A stretch of DNA of 64,000 bases from Halomonas caseinilytica. GTDB taxonomy: Bacteria; Pseudomonadota; Gammaproteobacteria; Pseudomonadales; Halomonadaceae. The DNA lies in the NCBI RefSeq assembly GCF_001662305.1, contig NZ_BDEP01000008.1, positions 32,114 through 96,113 of the forward strand, in the 5' to 3' direction. The position numbers and the translations under genes are program-made. The notes under the pieces were generated by a model. It was not told where the DNA came from and searched no databases. It saw only the letters and a program-made list of their open reading frames with translations. This document shows, piece by piece, positions 35,325-43,037 of the stretch (the stretch's first letter is position 1; each line of letters starts with the position of its first letter).

Positions 35325-36197
35325 ATGACGGGATTACCTCCTCTGGGCTGGTTGCAGGCCTTCGAAGCCGCGGCGCGAACCCTTAGTTTCACCGCCGCCG
35401 GGCACGAACTGGGCGTGACCCAGGCGGCGGTCAGTCAACGCATTCGTCTGCTCGAGGATCGTCTTGGCCAGAAGTTGTTCGTACGCCACCCCCGCAGCCT
35501 GAGCCTGACGCCGGTCGGGCAGGCCTGGTTGCCTTCCATCCAGGATGCTTTCCTGCGTCTCGGCGAGGGTACCAGTGAGGTATTCGGTGGCGCGGGGGGC
35601 GACGCCCAGGTGACATTGCGCACTACCCCGGTGATTCAGCAGAACTGGCTGGCGCCGCGTCTGCCGGTTTTCCAGCGTGCCCATCCCGAGATTGCCGTGC
35701 GCCTGGTCAGTGCCATCTGGCCCGATGATTTCGGTCCCGAGGGCGCCGATATCGAGATCCGCTACGGGCGTGGCGACTGGCAGGGCGTGGAAGCGATCTC
35801 GCTCGGCGAGGAAGCCATGCTGCCGGCCTGTTCCCCGGCGCTGGCCGAGGATATCGCCGAGCCTGCCGACCTGGCGCGACATACCCTGCTGCATGCTGTC
35901 GGCTTTGCCGTGGGCTGGCCGACCTGGCTGGAACAGGCCGGCCAGCCGGGCCTGGAGTCGCGGTGTCCGTCATTGACCTGTGACAGCCAGGTCATGACCC
36001 TGGCGCTGGCCGGACAGGGCGGTGGCGTGGCCCTGACGCACCGCCGCTTGCTCGAGAAGCGCGATGACCTGGTGGCGCCGCTCGCCCTGGCGGTGCCCAG
36101 CGACGAAGGCTTCTGGCTGGTAAGACCGGCGCGACGACGGCCCCGTACCGAGGCGGCCAGGCTGTGGGAGTGGCTGGTGGGGCGCGTGTCGTCTTGA
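35325..36197 (+). CDS. LysR-family regulator, GcvA-like
   Basis: A 290-residue LysR protein with the GcvA-type N-terminus PPLGWLQAFEAAARTLSFTAAG and TQAAVSQRIRLLEDRLGQKLF, and the GcvA-type effector region DFGPEGADIEIRYGRGDW. It is divergent from the gamma-butyrobetaine hydroxylase gene and therefore its likely regulator. The effector is unknown. Confidence 0.85.
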   Translation: MTGLPPLGWLQAFEAAARTLSFTAAGHELGVTQAAVSQRIRLLEDRLGQKLFVRHPRSLSLTPVGQAWLPSIQDAFLRLGEGTSEVFGGAGGDAQVTLRTTPVIQQNWLAPRLPVFQRAHPEIAVRLVSAIWPDDFGPEGADIEIRYGRGDWQGVEAISLGEEAMLPACSPALAEDIAEPADLARHTLLHAVGFAVGWPTWLEQAGQPGLESRCPSLTCDSQVMTLALAGQGGGVALTHRRLLEKRDDLVAPLALAVPSDEGFWLVRPARRRPRTEAARLWEWLVGRVSS

Positions 36198-36261
36198 GTC
36201 GGAGGATGGCGGGTGGCAGGATAGCCGAGTTGCATGGGGACCATGCCTGCGGAATCTGACC

Positions 36262-36564
36262 ATGATCGGGCTTGAGACGTTACGACATCGCATACCAGGG
36301 AGCCGCCTGCTGGCGCTGCTCCTCGTGCTGGTCGTGCTGAGCCCGAGCCTGGCGACGCCTGCCATGGCGGCATGTGCCTCGGACTGCCTCATGGCCCAGG
36401 CTGCCCCGAACGATGTCGATGACGAGCCGGGCTGTGTTGTCTGTTCCCCCGTGCCGACCCACGCCGTATTGCCGGACACGCGAACCGAACCGCTGGCCAG
36501 CGGTCCTGCGCCGGCAATGATCGATCATATTACCCCGCCTCCTCGTCGCCCTCCCAGAGCCTGA
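36262..36564 (+). CDS. small secreted cysteine-containing protein of unknown function
   Basis: A 100-residue protein. Residues 15-37 form a hydrophobic signal segment ending TPAMAA, followed by ACASDCLMAQ and PGCVVCSP, four cysteines in two pairs, then a proline-rich tail. I do not recognise a named family. It precedes a 52-residue membrane protein and a DUF411 metal protein on the same strand, so a metal (copper) role is a reasonable guess. That the frame is real is supported by the clean signal peptide and its position. Confidence 0.55.
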   Translation: MIGLETLRHRIPGSRLLALLLVLVVLSPSLATPAMAACASDCLMAQAAPNDVDDEPGCVVCSPVPTHAVLPDTRTEPLASGPAPAMIDHITPPPRRPPRA

Positions 36565-36638
36565 CCGAACGACCGACCATTGCTCGGTGGCGCGTCTGCC
36601 GCCGATATGTTCAATGTACGTTCGTCGAGGGTCATGCC

Positions 36639-36797
36639 ATGACGACCAACGAATGTTTTTCCATGATGGGTGCCATGGGCTGGCTGGGCTGGATAATGCC
36701 CCTTGCCGTCCTTGCGCTGCTTGGCCTGGGCATCGCGGCCCTGATCAAGTATCTCTTCATGCCCCGTTCCCAGTCCGACCGAGGAGTTCGCTCATGA
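36639..36797 (+). CDS. 52-residue single-pass membrane protein
   Basis: An ATG at 36639 opens a 52-codon frame: MTTNECFSMMGAMGWLGWIM, then about 20 hydrophobic residues and a basic end (LFMPRSQSDRGVRS). It is a likely single-span protein, with M-rich residues before the span. Its stop overlaps the start of the DUF411 gene (ATGA), showing translational coupling, which argues strongly that it is translated. Small proteins of this shape are common beside copper-handling genes. No function can be assigned. Confidence 0.65.
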   Translation: MTTNECFSMMGAMGWLGWIMPLAVLALLGLGIAALIKYLFMPRSQSDRGVRS

Positions 36798-37234
36798 ACC
36801 GCCGAATCGCTTCCCTGATGCTGTCCACTGCACTGCTGGCAGGCCCTTCCTTAGCTCACGCCGCCTTGCCCGACGCGGCGACACTCTACAAGAACCCGCA
36901 GTGCGGCTGCTGTGATGACTATGCTCGGCATCTCGAGGAAATGGGCGTCGACGTGACCATCGTCGACGGTGCCGATTTGAACGAGATCAAGTCGGCCGCT
37001 GGTGTGCCATATGGTCTTGGGGCTTGCCATACCATCGAAATGGGCAGCTACTGGATCGAAGGACATGTGCCCATGGAGGCCCTGGAGGCGTTGTATGAGC
37101 AGCGTCCCGATGCCGATGGCATCGGTCTTGCCGGCATGCCGATCGGTACGCCTGGCATGCCTGGTCAGAAGCAGGGCGACTGGGATGTCTATCGGTTCAC
37201 CGATGGCGAGTCCGCTCCCTTCATGACCTTGTAG
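36794..37234 (+). CDS. DUF411 periplasmic metal-binding protein
   Basis: A 146-residue protein with a signal peptide (cut near SLAHA, residue 22). The DUF411 motif follows: YKNPQCGCCDDYARHLEEMGVDV, with later LGACHTIEMGSYWIEGHVPMEAL and GMPIGTPGMPG (cores CGCC and GHVP). Members are periplasmic and often sit in copper-resistance operons; the CxCC and methionines would suit Cu(I). It overlaps the 52-codon gene upstream by four bases and is followed by a strong terminator, marking the end of the unit. Confidence 0.85.
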   Translation: MNRRIASLMLSTALLAGPSLAHAALPDAATLYKNPQCGCCDDYARHLEEMGVDVTIVDGADLNEIKSAAGVPYGLGACHTIEMGSYWIEGHVPMEALEALYEQRPDADGIGLAGMPIGTPGMPGQKQGDWDVYRFTDGESAPFMTL

Positions 37235-37254
37235 GCGATTCGCAGAAGCTTCGG

Positions 37255-37289
37255 ACACTGTCCTGACCACTGGTCGGGGCAGTGTTTTT
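37255..37289 (+). terminator. intrinsic terminator after the DUF411 gene
   Basis: A 14-base imperfect stem starts at ACACTG (37255) and closes with CAGTGT (37280-37285), with G-U pairs inside and a three-base loop. TTTTT (37285-37289) follows. It ends the 36262-37234 unit before the convergent mtfA gene. Confidence 0.85.
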
Positions 37290-37307
37290 CGTTGTGGCTG
37301 CAGTTCG

Positions 37308-38108
37308 TCAGTGGCGGTATTCGGAGGTCGGGTCCTGTCGGAAGTAGCGTGACAGCAGACCGTAGAGGGCCGGATAGGCCTCGTGCAGTATGCGGGGTGC
37401 GGTGAAGAAGTATTCGCAGGAGACCGCGAAGCATTCGCCGGGATGGCTGGCGGCGTAATCGTCGATGGGCGTGGCCTCGCCGTGTGCGAGCCGTGCCTGG
37501 AGATCGTCCCAGACGGCGGTGAAGATGCGGTGCCATTCCTGGGGATCCATGTCGCCCGAGAGCGGCGGAAAGCCGTCGGCATCCAGGGAATTGCCCATGT
37601 CCAGCTTGTGGGACAGCTCGTGGATCAGCACATTGAAGCCGTCCAGCCCGCCACTGGCCATCAGGTCCGGATAGGCGACCACCACCGGCCCCTGGTGTGA
37701 GGTCTCGCCGGCGCGCTCGTCGTCGTATTCGTGCATCACGCCGAATTCATCCATCTCTTCGACGCGACGCTGGAAGGCCTCGGGCAGGATCAGGATTTCA
37801 TGCACCCCGGCCAGGGCATCGTGATGATCGCGTTCGCTCCAGCCCAGAGTGAGCAGGCAGGCCTGGGCGGCCAGGGCCAGGCGCGCGGGGGCGTCGAACT
37901 CGACATGCTGGGCCACCAGATCGGGATGCAGGCTCAGGCGCTTTTCGTGCAGGAAGCGCCAGGCCCGGTGGCCGAGCCGATCGGCCATGGCGTCGGGCAA
38001 GGCGGCGAGCAAGGGCAGCCTCGCCCGGGCCTCTCGCCAGTCATGTTCGGGAAAGGGATGGCGGGCCTCGAAGCGAGCGGCGCGCCAGCGGCGTAAGCGT
38101 TGCAGCAC
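37308..38108 (-). CDS. mtfA: MtfA-family M90 zinc peptidase
   Basis: A 266-residue protein with the zinc motif HELSHKLDM near residue 165 and the third ligand region in ECFAVSCEYFF. This is the Mlc titration factor A family, an aminopeptidase that in E. coli binds the repressor Mlc and so eases glucose uptake control. The start is a GTG at 38108 with GGAGGAAGG upstream. Its start lies five bases from the stop of the GNAT-nitrilase gene, so the two are one operon. Confidence 0.87.
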   Translation of the reverse strand: MLQRLRRWRAARFEARHPFPEHDWREARARLPLLAALPDAMADRLGHRAWRFLHEKRLSLHPDLVAQHVEFDAPARLALAAQACLLTLGWSERDHHDALAGVHEILILPEAFQRRVEEMDEFGVMHEYDDERAGETSHQGPVVVAYPDLMASGGLDGFNVLIHELSHKLDMGNSLDADGFPPLSGDMDPQEWHRIFTAVWDDLQARLAHGEATPIDDYAASHPGECFAVSCEYFFTAPRILHEAYPALYGLLSRYFRQDPTSEYRH

Positions 38109-38112
38109 GGTG

Positions 38113-39690
38113 TCAGCCTTCCTCCACGCCGGTGCGGCCGCCGGATTTCCATGACCAGTCGCGCCAGCGAAGGTCGAAGAGATCCTTGCGCCGATCCTTG
38201 AGATTGGTGACCGAGCCCTCGTTGCGCACCACCTTCAGGCGGTTCAGGTCGAGATCGGAAAACATGATCATCTCGGTGTTGGGCGTGGTCTCGGCGAGCA
38301 CCGCATCATGAGGAAACGAAAAGTCCGAGGGCGAGAAGACCGAGGACTGGGCGTACTGGATATCCAGGTTCTCGATGGATGGCACATTGCCCACGCTGCC
38401 GCACAGCACGACGTAGCATTCGTTCTCGATGGCCCGCGCCTGGGCGCAGTGGCGTACCCGCAGGTAACCGTTCTTGGTATCGGTCCAGAAGGGCACGAAG
38501 AGGATATCCATGTCCTGATCGGCGAGCAGGCGAGAGAGCTCGGGAAATTCCACGTCGTAGCAGATCTGGATGCCGACCCGGCCCGCATCGGTATCGAAGA
38601 CCCGCAGCTCGTCGCCTCCCTCGACCACCCAGTCGCGTCGTTCCTGGGGCGTGATGTGCAACTTGGCCTGGCGCTCGATGGTGCCGTCGCGGTGGCAGAG
38701 GTAGGCGACGTTGTAGAGGTGGTCATCTTCGCCGGCCTCGATCATCGAGCCTGCCACGATGTTGATGTTGTAGGAGACCGCCATGCGTGACAGCTCGGTC
38801 CTGAAGCGCTCTGTAAAGCCGGCCAGGAAACGGATGGCGGCCAGCTGGTCCTGCTGGGCGGCGCGATCCTGCAGGCCCATCAACGGGGCGTTGAACAGCT
38901 CCGGGAAGACGGCGAAGTCACTCTGGTAGTCGGCCAGGGCGTCGACGAAATACTCCACCTGTTGCAGCACCGCTTCCACCGAGGCGAACTCGCGCATCTG
39001 CCATTGCACCGCACCGACGCGCACCTGGGTGCGGCGTGTCTCGAGCACGCGTTCTGCCGGCTCGAAGAGGATGTTGTTCCACTCCAGCAGCGTCGCGTAG
39101 CCCTGGGATTTCTCGTCCTCGGGCAGGTACTTGCGCAGCAGCCGCTTGACCTGGAAGTCGTTGGCCAACTGGAACGACAGGATGGGGTCGTGGATTTCCT
39201 TGCGGGCCACCTTGTCGATGTACTCGGTGGGCGACAGCTCGTCGGCGTACTGGTGATACTGGGGAATACGTCCGCCGGCGAGGATCGCCCGCAGGTTCAT
39301 CGAGCGACACAACTCCTTGCGCGCCTCGTAGAGTCGCCGGCCCAGCCGGTAGCCGCGATAGGCCGGATGGATCAGCACATCGAGGCCATACATGGCGTCG
39401 CCTTCGGCGTCGTTGAGGATGATCTCGCGCTGGCCGATCAGGTCGTCGTACTGGTGAGGGTTGGAGAAGTCGTCATAGTCCACTCGCACCGTCAGGGCCA
39501 CGCCGACCAGGCGGCCGTCGTCCTCGATGCCGATCTGGCCGTCCGGAAACTCCTCGATCAGGCGTTCCATGGTGTGTTCCGGCCAGGCACCGCCGAGATC
39601 GTCGTAGACGGCATCCATCAGCGTCTTGAGCTGGGGATAGTCGTCCGGCGTCAGGTTGCGCAGGTTGAGGTGGAGGTCGTCGAGAGACAT
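38113..39690 (-). CDS. bifunctional GNAT acetyltransferase-nitrilase fusion
   Basis: A 525-residue protein. Residues 1-200 are a GNAT domain with the acetyl-CoA loop YRGYRLGRRLYEA. Residues 225-510 are a carbon-nitrogen hydrolase with the triad E in FPELFNAP, K in KLHITPQER and C in IQICYDVEFPE. The fused architecture is found in many bacteria and its substrate is not settled. It could acetylate or release acyl groups on an amide. It is the first gene of the pair with mtfA. Confidence 0.88.
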   Translation of the reverse strand: MSLDDLHLNLRNLTPDDYPQLKTLMDAVYDDLGGAWPEHTMERLIEEFPDGQIGIEDDGRLVGVALTVRVDYDDFSNPHQYDDLIGQREIILNDAEGDAMYGLDVLIHPAYRGYRLGRRLYEARKELCRSMNLRAILAGGRIPQYHQYADELSPTEYIDKVARKEIHDPILSFQLANDFQVKRLLRKYLPEDEKSQGYATLLEWNNILFEPAERVLETRRTQVRVGAVQWQMREFASVEAVLQQVEYFVDALADYQSDFAVFPELFNAPLMGLQDRAAQQDQLAAIRFLAGFTERFRTELSRMAVSYNINIVAGSMIEAGEDDHLYNVAYLCHRDGTIERQAKLHITPQERRDWVVEGGDELRVFDTDAGRVGIQICYDVEFPELSRLLADQDMDILFVPFWTDTKNGYLRVRHCAQARAIENECYVVLCGSVGNVPSIENLDIQYAQSSVFSPSDFSFPHDAVLAETTPNTEMIMFSDLDLNRLKVVRNEGSVTNLKDRRKDLFDLRWRDWSWKSGGRTGVEEG

Positions 39691-39881
39691 GGCGCGTCCT
39701 TTCTCCTGTCGAGGCGGCGAAAGGGCAGTCTAGCATGCCTGGCGGCCCGCCCCGCCAGCGTCATGGCCGGCGCGTCGCGCGGGCCGTCCAGGGGCGGTGG
39801 GCCGTCTGGGGAGAGTGAGCCGGGAGGAGCGACCGCGCCCCTCTGCTGGAGGGACGGCGGTCTGACTCAGCGAACCAGGGC

Positions 39882-40148
39882 TCAGCGAAGCTGGCTGTCC
39901 TTGCTGCCGCGACGGTTGAAGCCGCTGGCGGCGCCGGCTCGCTTGTCGCGCTCGGCCTGGCAGTCGATGCACAGGCGCACGCCGGGAACCGCCGCCCGGC
40001 GTGCCTCGGGGATCGGCTCGTCGCATTCATGGCAGAAGCGCGCGCTTGCGCCCTGGGGAAGTGCCCGTCTGGCGCGTTCGAGCTCGTCGCGCACACTGTC
40101 GTCGATCTGCTGCTGCACATCGCCATCCTTCGACCAGCCGCCGGCCAT
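39882..40148 (-). CDS. ybiI: DksA/TraR-type zinc-finger protein, YbiI-like
   Basis: An 88-residue protein with the C4 zinc finger CHECDEP and CIDCQAE, and the conserved end NRRGSKDSQLR shared with E. coli YbiI. The size and both termini match YbiI closely. It belongs to the DksA/TraR superfamily but is too short to have the DksA coiled coil. GGGAGG precedes the ATG. Function in this group is poorly known. Confidence 0.87.
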   Translation of the reverse strand: MAGGWSKDGDVQQQIDDSVRDELERARRALPQGASARFCHECDEPIPEARRAAVPGVRLCIDCQAERDKRAGAASGFNRRGSKDSQLR

Positions 40149-40218
40149 CTCCGACCTCCCGAACGTCGTTGCTGCTTGTCTTCCAGCTTAGCGATTCGCT
40201 CGAGTGTCGACCAGAGCG

Positions 40219-40620
40219 TTACAGCACCGCCGCGATGCCGGCCTTTGCTACCTGGGCATCCTGGTCGGCCTTGACGCCGGAGACGCCGACGGCACCGATC
40301 GTCCGGCCGCCGACGACCACCGGCACACCGCCTTCGAGCAGCCCTTCCAGAGGGGCGGAAAGAAAGGCAGTGCGTCCTTCGTTGATCATGTTCTCGAAGA
40401 ACTGGGTTTCCTTGTGGCTGAGCGCGGCGGTACGTGCCTTGCGGGCGCTGATCATGGCGGTCATCGGTGAGGCCCCGTCGAGGCGGCGTAGGCCGAGCAA
40501 CTCGCCGCTGTCATCGGCCACGGCGACGGTGATGGTCCACTGGTTGGCTTCGGCCTCGCGCTGGGCGGCATCGAGGATAGTGTTGACCTCGGCGAGGCCG
40601 AGAACGGCTTTGGTCTCCAT
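40219..40620 (-). CDS. glcG: GlcG/HbpS-family protein of the glycolate operon
   Basis: A 133-residue GlcG/HbpS-like protein with the typical GELLGLRRLDGA and GGVPVVVGGRTIGAVGVSG strands. AAGGAG precedes the ATG. It follows glcF on the same strand, as glcG follows glcDEF in E. coli. Its role is uncertain; relatives bind haem or small ligands. Confidence 0.85.
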   Translation of the reverse strand: METKAVLGLAEVNTILDAAQREAEANQWTITVAVADDSGELLGLRRLDGASPMTAMISARKARTAALSHKETQFFENMINEGRTAFLSAPLEGLLEGGVPVVVGGRTIGAVGVSGVKADQDAQVAKAGIAAVL

Positions 40621-40647
40621 GAATCACTCCTTATGGTTGTGTCTGAG

Positions 40648-40675
40648 TTGAGCGTTGAGCGTTAAGCGTTGAGCG
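40648..40675. repeat. four tandem seven-base repeats between glcF and glcG
   Basis: TTGAGCG, TTGAGCG, TTAAGCG and TTGAGCG run head to tail and touch the stop codon of glcF. The unit is seven bases, so slippage would change the spacer but not a reading frame. It may be a small variable repeat or a ribosome-passing spacer. Confidence 0.7.
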
Positions 40676-41932
40676 CTAAGGTGCCGCGGTGTTGGTGGCT
40701 CGGGTCAGTGCCTCGTCGACGAGTTCGATCCAGTGGCGCACCGGGGTTCGGTCGGCACCGGCGAGGTGGCTCTGGCAGCCGATGTTTGCCGTGGCGATGA
40801 CATCCGGCTGGCCCTCCTCCAGGGCGTCGAGCTTGTTGTCGCGCAGTTGGGTGGCAAGGGTCGGTTGCGTGATGGAGTAGGTGCCGGCCGAACCGCAACA
40901 GAGATGGGCGTCGCGTACCGGTGTCAACGGGAAGCCGAGTCGGGCGAGAACCCCTTCGACGTGGCCGCCCAGCCGCTGGGCATGCTGCAGGGTGCAAGGG
41001 CAGTGGAAGGCGAGCCGCTCGCGGTTCGCGAGGGCCAGGTTGTCGAGCGGCTCGTCCTCGAGGATTTCTACCAGATCCTTGGCCCGCGCACTGACATGGG
41101 CGGCCTTGTCGGCGTAGGCCGGGTCGTCGGCGAGGAGGTCGCCATACTCCTTGACGAAGGCGCCGCAGCCGCTGGCGGTCTGGACGATGGCCTCGCAGCC
41201 GGCCTCGATATGCGGCCACCAGGCGTCGATATTGGCCCTTGCCCGGTCGCGCCCAGCCTCCTGGGCGTCGAGATGGAAGTCGACGGCGCCGCAGCAGCCG
41301 GCGTCGGGCGCCGCTGTCAGGCCGATGCCGAGCCGGTCGAGCACGCGCGCGGTGGCGGCATTGGTGTTGGGTGACAGGCTGGGCTGGACGCACCCTTCGA
41401 GGATCAGCATCTGGCGCTCGTGGTGTCGCCCTGCGGGGCGGACGCCGGCGTCCACCGGTGTGGCAGGCAGCTTCTGCCTGAGTGCATGAGGCGTCACCGG
41501 GCGGAAGGTCATGCCCAGCTTGAGCAGTGCCTTGAAGCGCCGGGGATCGACCAGCGCCTTGCGCAGACCGAAACGCAAGGCGCGCTCGCTGGCCTTGCGC
41601 GGCACACGGCGCTCGATCTCGGCGCGGCCGATGTCGAGCAGCTTGTGATATTCCACGCCGGAGGGGCAGGTGGTCTCGCAGTTGCGGCAGCTCAGGCAGC
41701 GGTCCAGGTGCAGCCGTGTCTCCTCGGTGGCCTGGTTGTCGTCGTCGCGGCTCTCCAGCAGCGTCTTCATCAGGTAGATGCGCCCGCGCGGGCCGTCGCG
41801 TTCGTCGCCCAGCAACTGGTAGGTGGGGCAGGTGGCGTTGCAGAAGCCGCAGTGCACGCAGGTGCGCAGGACCCGCTCCGCCTCGCGGAGATGCGGCTGT
41901 TCCAGGTCTTGCTCGGTGAAATGGGTCTGCAT
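40676..41932 (-). CDS. glcF: glycolate oxidase iron-sulfur subunit
   Basis: A 418-residue protein. Two 4Fe-4S motifs lie in the first 90 residues (CVHCGFCNATCPTY and CLSCRNCETTCPSG). Two CCG domains follow, with GCVQPSLSPN, GCCGAVDFH and CCGSAGTYS. It passes electrons from the FAD subunit GlcD to the membrane. The start at 41932 directly abuts the glcE stop, so the pair are translationally coupled. Confidence 0.92.
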   Translation of the reverse strand: MQTHFTEQDLEQPHLREAERVLRTCVHCGFCNATCPTYQLLGDERDGPRGRIYLMKTLLESRDDDNQATEETRLHLDRCLSCRNCETTCPSGVEYHKLLDIGRAEIERRVPRKASERALRFGLRKALVDPRRFKALLKLGMTFRPVTPHALRQKLPATPVDAGVRPAGRHHERQMLILEGCVQPSLSPNTNAATARVLDRLGIGLTAAPDAGCCGAVDFHLDAQEAGRDRARANIDAWWPHIEAGCEAIVQTASGCGAFVKEYGDLLADDPAYADKAAHVSARAKDLVEILEDEPLDNLALANRERLAFHCPCTLQHAQRLGGHVEGVLARLGFPLTPVRDAHLCCGSAGTYSITQPTLATQLRDNKLDALEEGQPDVIATANIGCQSHLAGADRTPVRHWIELVDEALTRATNTAAP

Positions 41933-41933
41933 G

Positions 41934-43028
41934 TCAAAGCTCCGCGTAGAGTCGCCCGGGATTGAAGATGCCGTTGGGATCGAGCTCGGCCTTGAGCCGC
42001 CGGTGGTACTTGGCAAGCACCGGCGACAGAGGCGTGAAGGGGCTGCCGCGGCCGGTGGTCCAGCGCGTGGCGTGGCCCCCCAGGCGGACCGCCTCGTCAT
42101 GTATTGTCTTGTCCGGGGCGGCACTGCGCAGCCAGCGTTGGGCGCCCGCCCAGTCGTGAAGCATGGCGGTCTCGTCGACGCCTTCCAGTTCGGGCGTGGG
42201 CGCCTGCTGGGGAAGCGAGAGCCGCCACAGCGGCCGCGGATCGTCCTGCCGAGTGAAGACGTCCAGACGTTGTTCCCGTAGCGTCGACCAGAAGGCGTCG
42301 TCCAGGGTGTCGCCGCCGAGGCATTTACGCGTGGCCTCGACCGAGCCGGGGCCACCTTCCAGGCGTAGATGCAGGGCGCCGTCGAACCAGGTGGCGGCGG
42401 TGATTGGCAGCGGCTGTCGGCCCCATTCGATGAGGCGGCGGCGAGCCTGGTCGAGTGGCATCTCGAGACGCAGGCTGTGTTGCGCCGCGGGTTTTGGCAG
42501 TACCTTCAGGGAGACCTCGGCGAGCAGGCCGAGGCAGCCCTGGGCGCCGACCATCAGCCGCGACAGGTCGTAGCCGGCCACGTTCTTCATCACTTCGCCT
42601 CCGAAGCGCAGGGATTCGCCGTGGCGGTCGATCAGGCGGATGCCCAGCACGAAGTCGCGTACGCTGCCGGCCCAGGGGCGTCGTGGCCCGGACAGGCCGG
42701 TAGCGACCATGCCGCCGACGGTGGCGGTGTCGCCGAAGTGGGGCGGCTCGAAGGGGAGCCGTTGCCCCTGTTCGTCGAGGCGAGCTTCCATCTCGGCCAG
42801 GGGCGTGCCGGCGCGTACCGAGACGATCAGTTCCACCGGGTCATAGTGGGTGATGCCGCGATGTTCGCGAGTGGAGAGGGGCTCGCCATCGACGGGCCGC
42901 CCATGGAAGGCCTTGGTGTCGCCGCCGACGATACGCAGCGGCGTGCCCTCGGCATCGGCGCGGCGGATGCGTTCGCCGAGCGCTTCGCTGATGTCCCGGT
43001 CCGGCAGGGAGTGATGCGGTGATGCCAT
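41934..43028 (-). CDS. glcE: glycolate oxidase FAD-binding subunit GlcE
   Basis: A 364-residue FAD-linked oxidase subunit. The PCMH FAD-binding part has LRIVGGDTKAFHGRP, TVGGMVATGLSGPRRPWAGSVRDFVLG (core VGGMVATGLSG) and GGEVMKNVAGYDLSRL. The last residues NGIFNPGRLY are shared with GlcD. It lies nine bases after glcD and is the usual partner subunit of the glycolate oxidase complex. Confidence 0.92.
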   Translation of the reverse strand: MASPHHSLPDRDISEALGERIRRADAEGTPLRIVGGDTKAFHGRPVDGEPLSTREHRGITHYDPVELIVSVRAGTPLAEMEARLDEQGQRLPFEPPHFGDTATVGGMVATGLSGPRRPWAGSVRDFVLGIRLIDRHGESLRFGGEVMKNVAGYDLSRLMVGAQGCLGLLAEVSLKVLPKPAAQHSLRLEMPLDQARRRLIEWGRQPLPITAATWFDGALHLRLEGGPGSVEATRKCLGGDTLDDAFWSTLREQRLDVFTRQDDPRPLWRLSLPQQAPTPELEGVDETAMLHDWAGAQRWLRSAAPDKTIHDEAVRLGGHATRWTTGRGSPFTPLSPVLAKYHRRLKAELDPNGIFNPGRLYAEL

Positions 43029-43037
43029 GATGACTCC

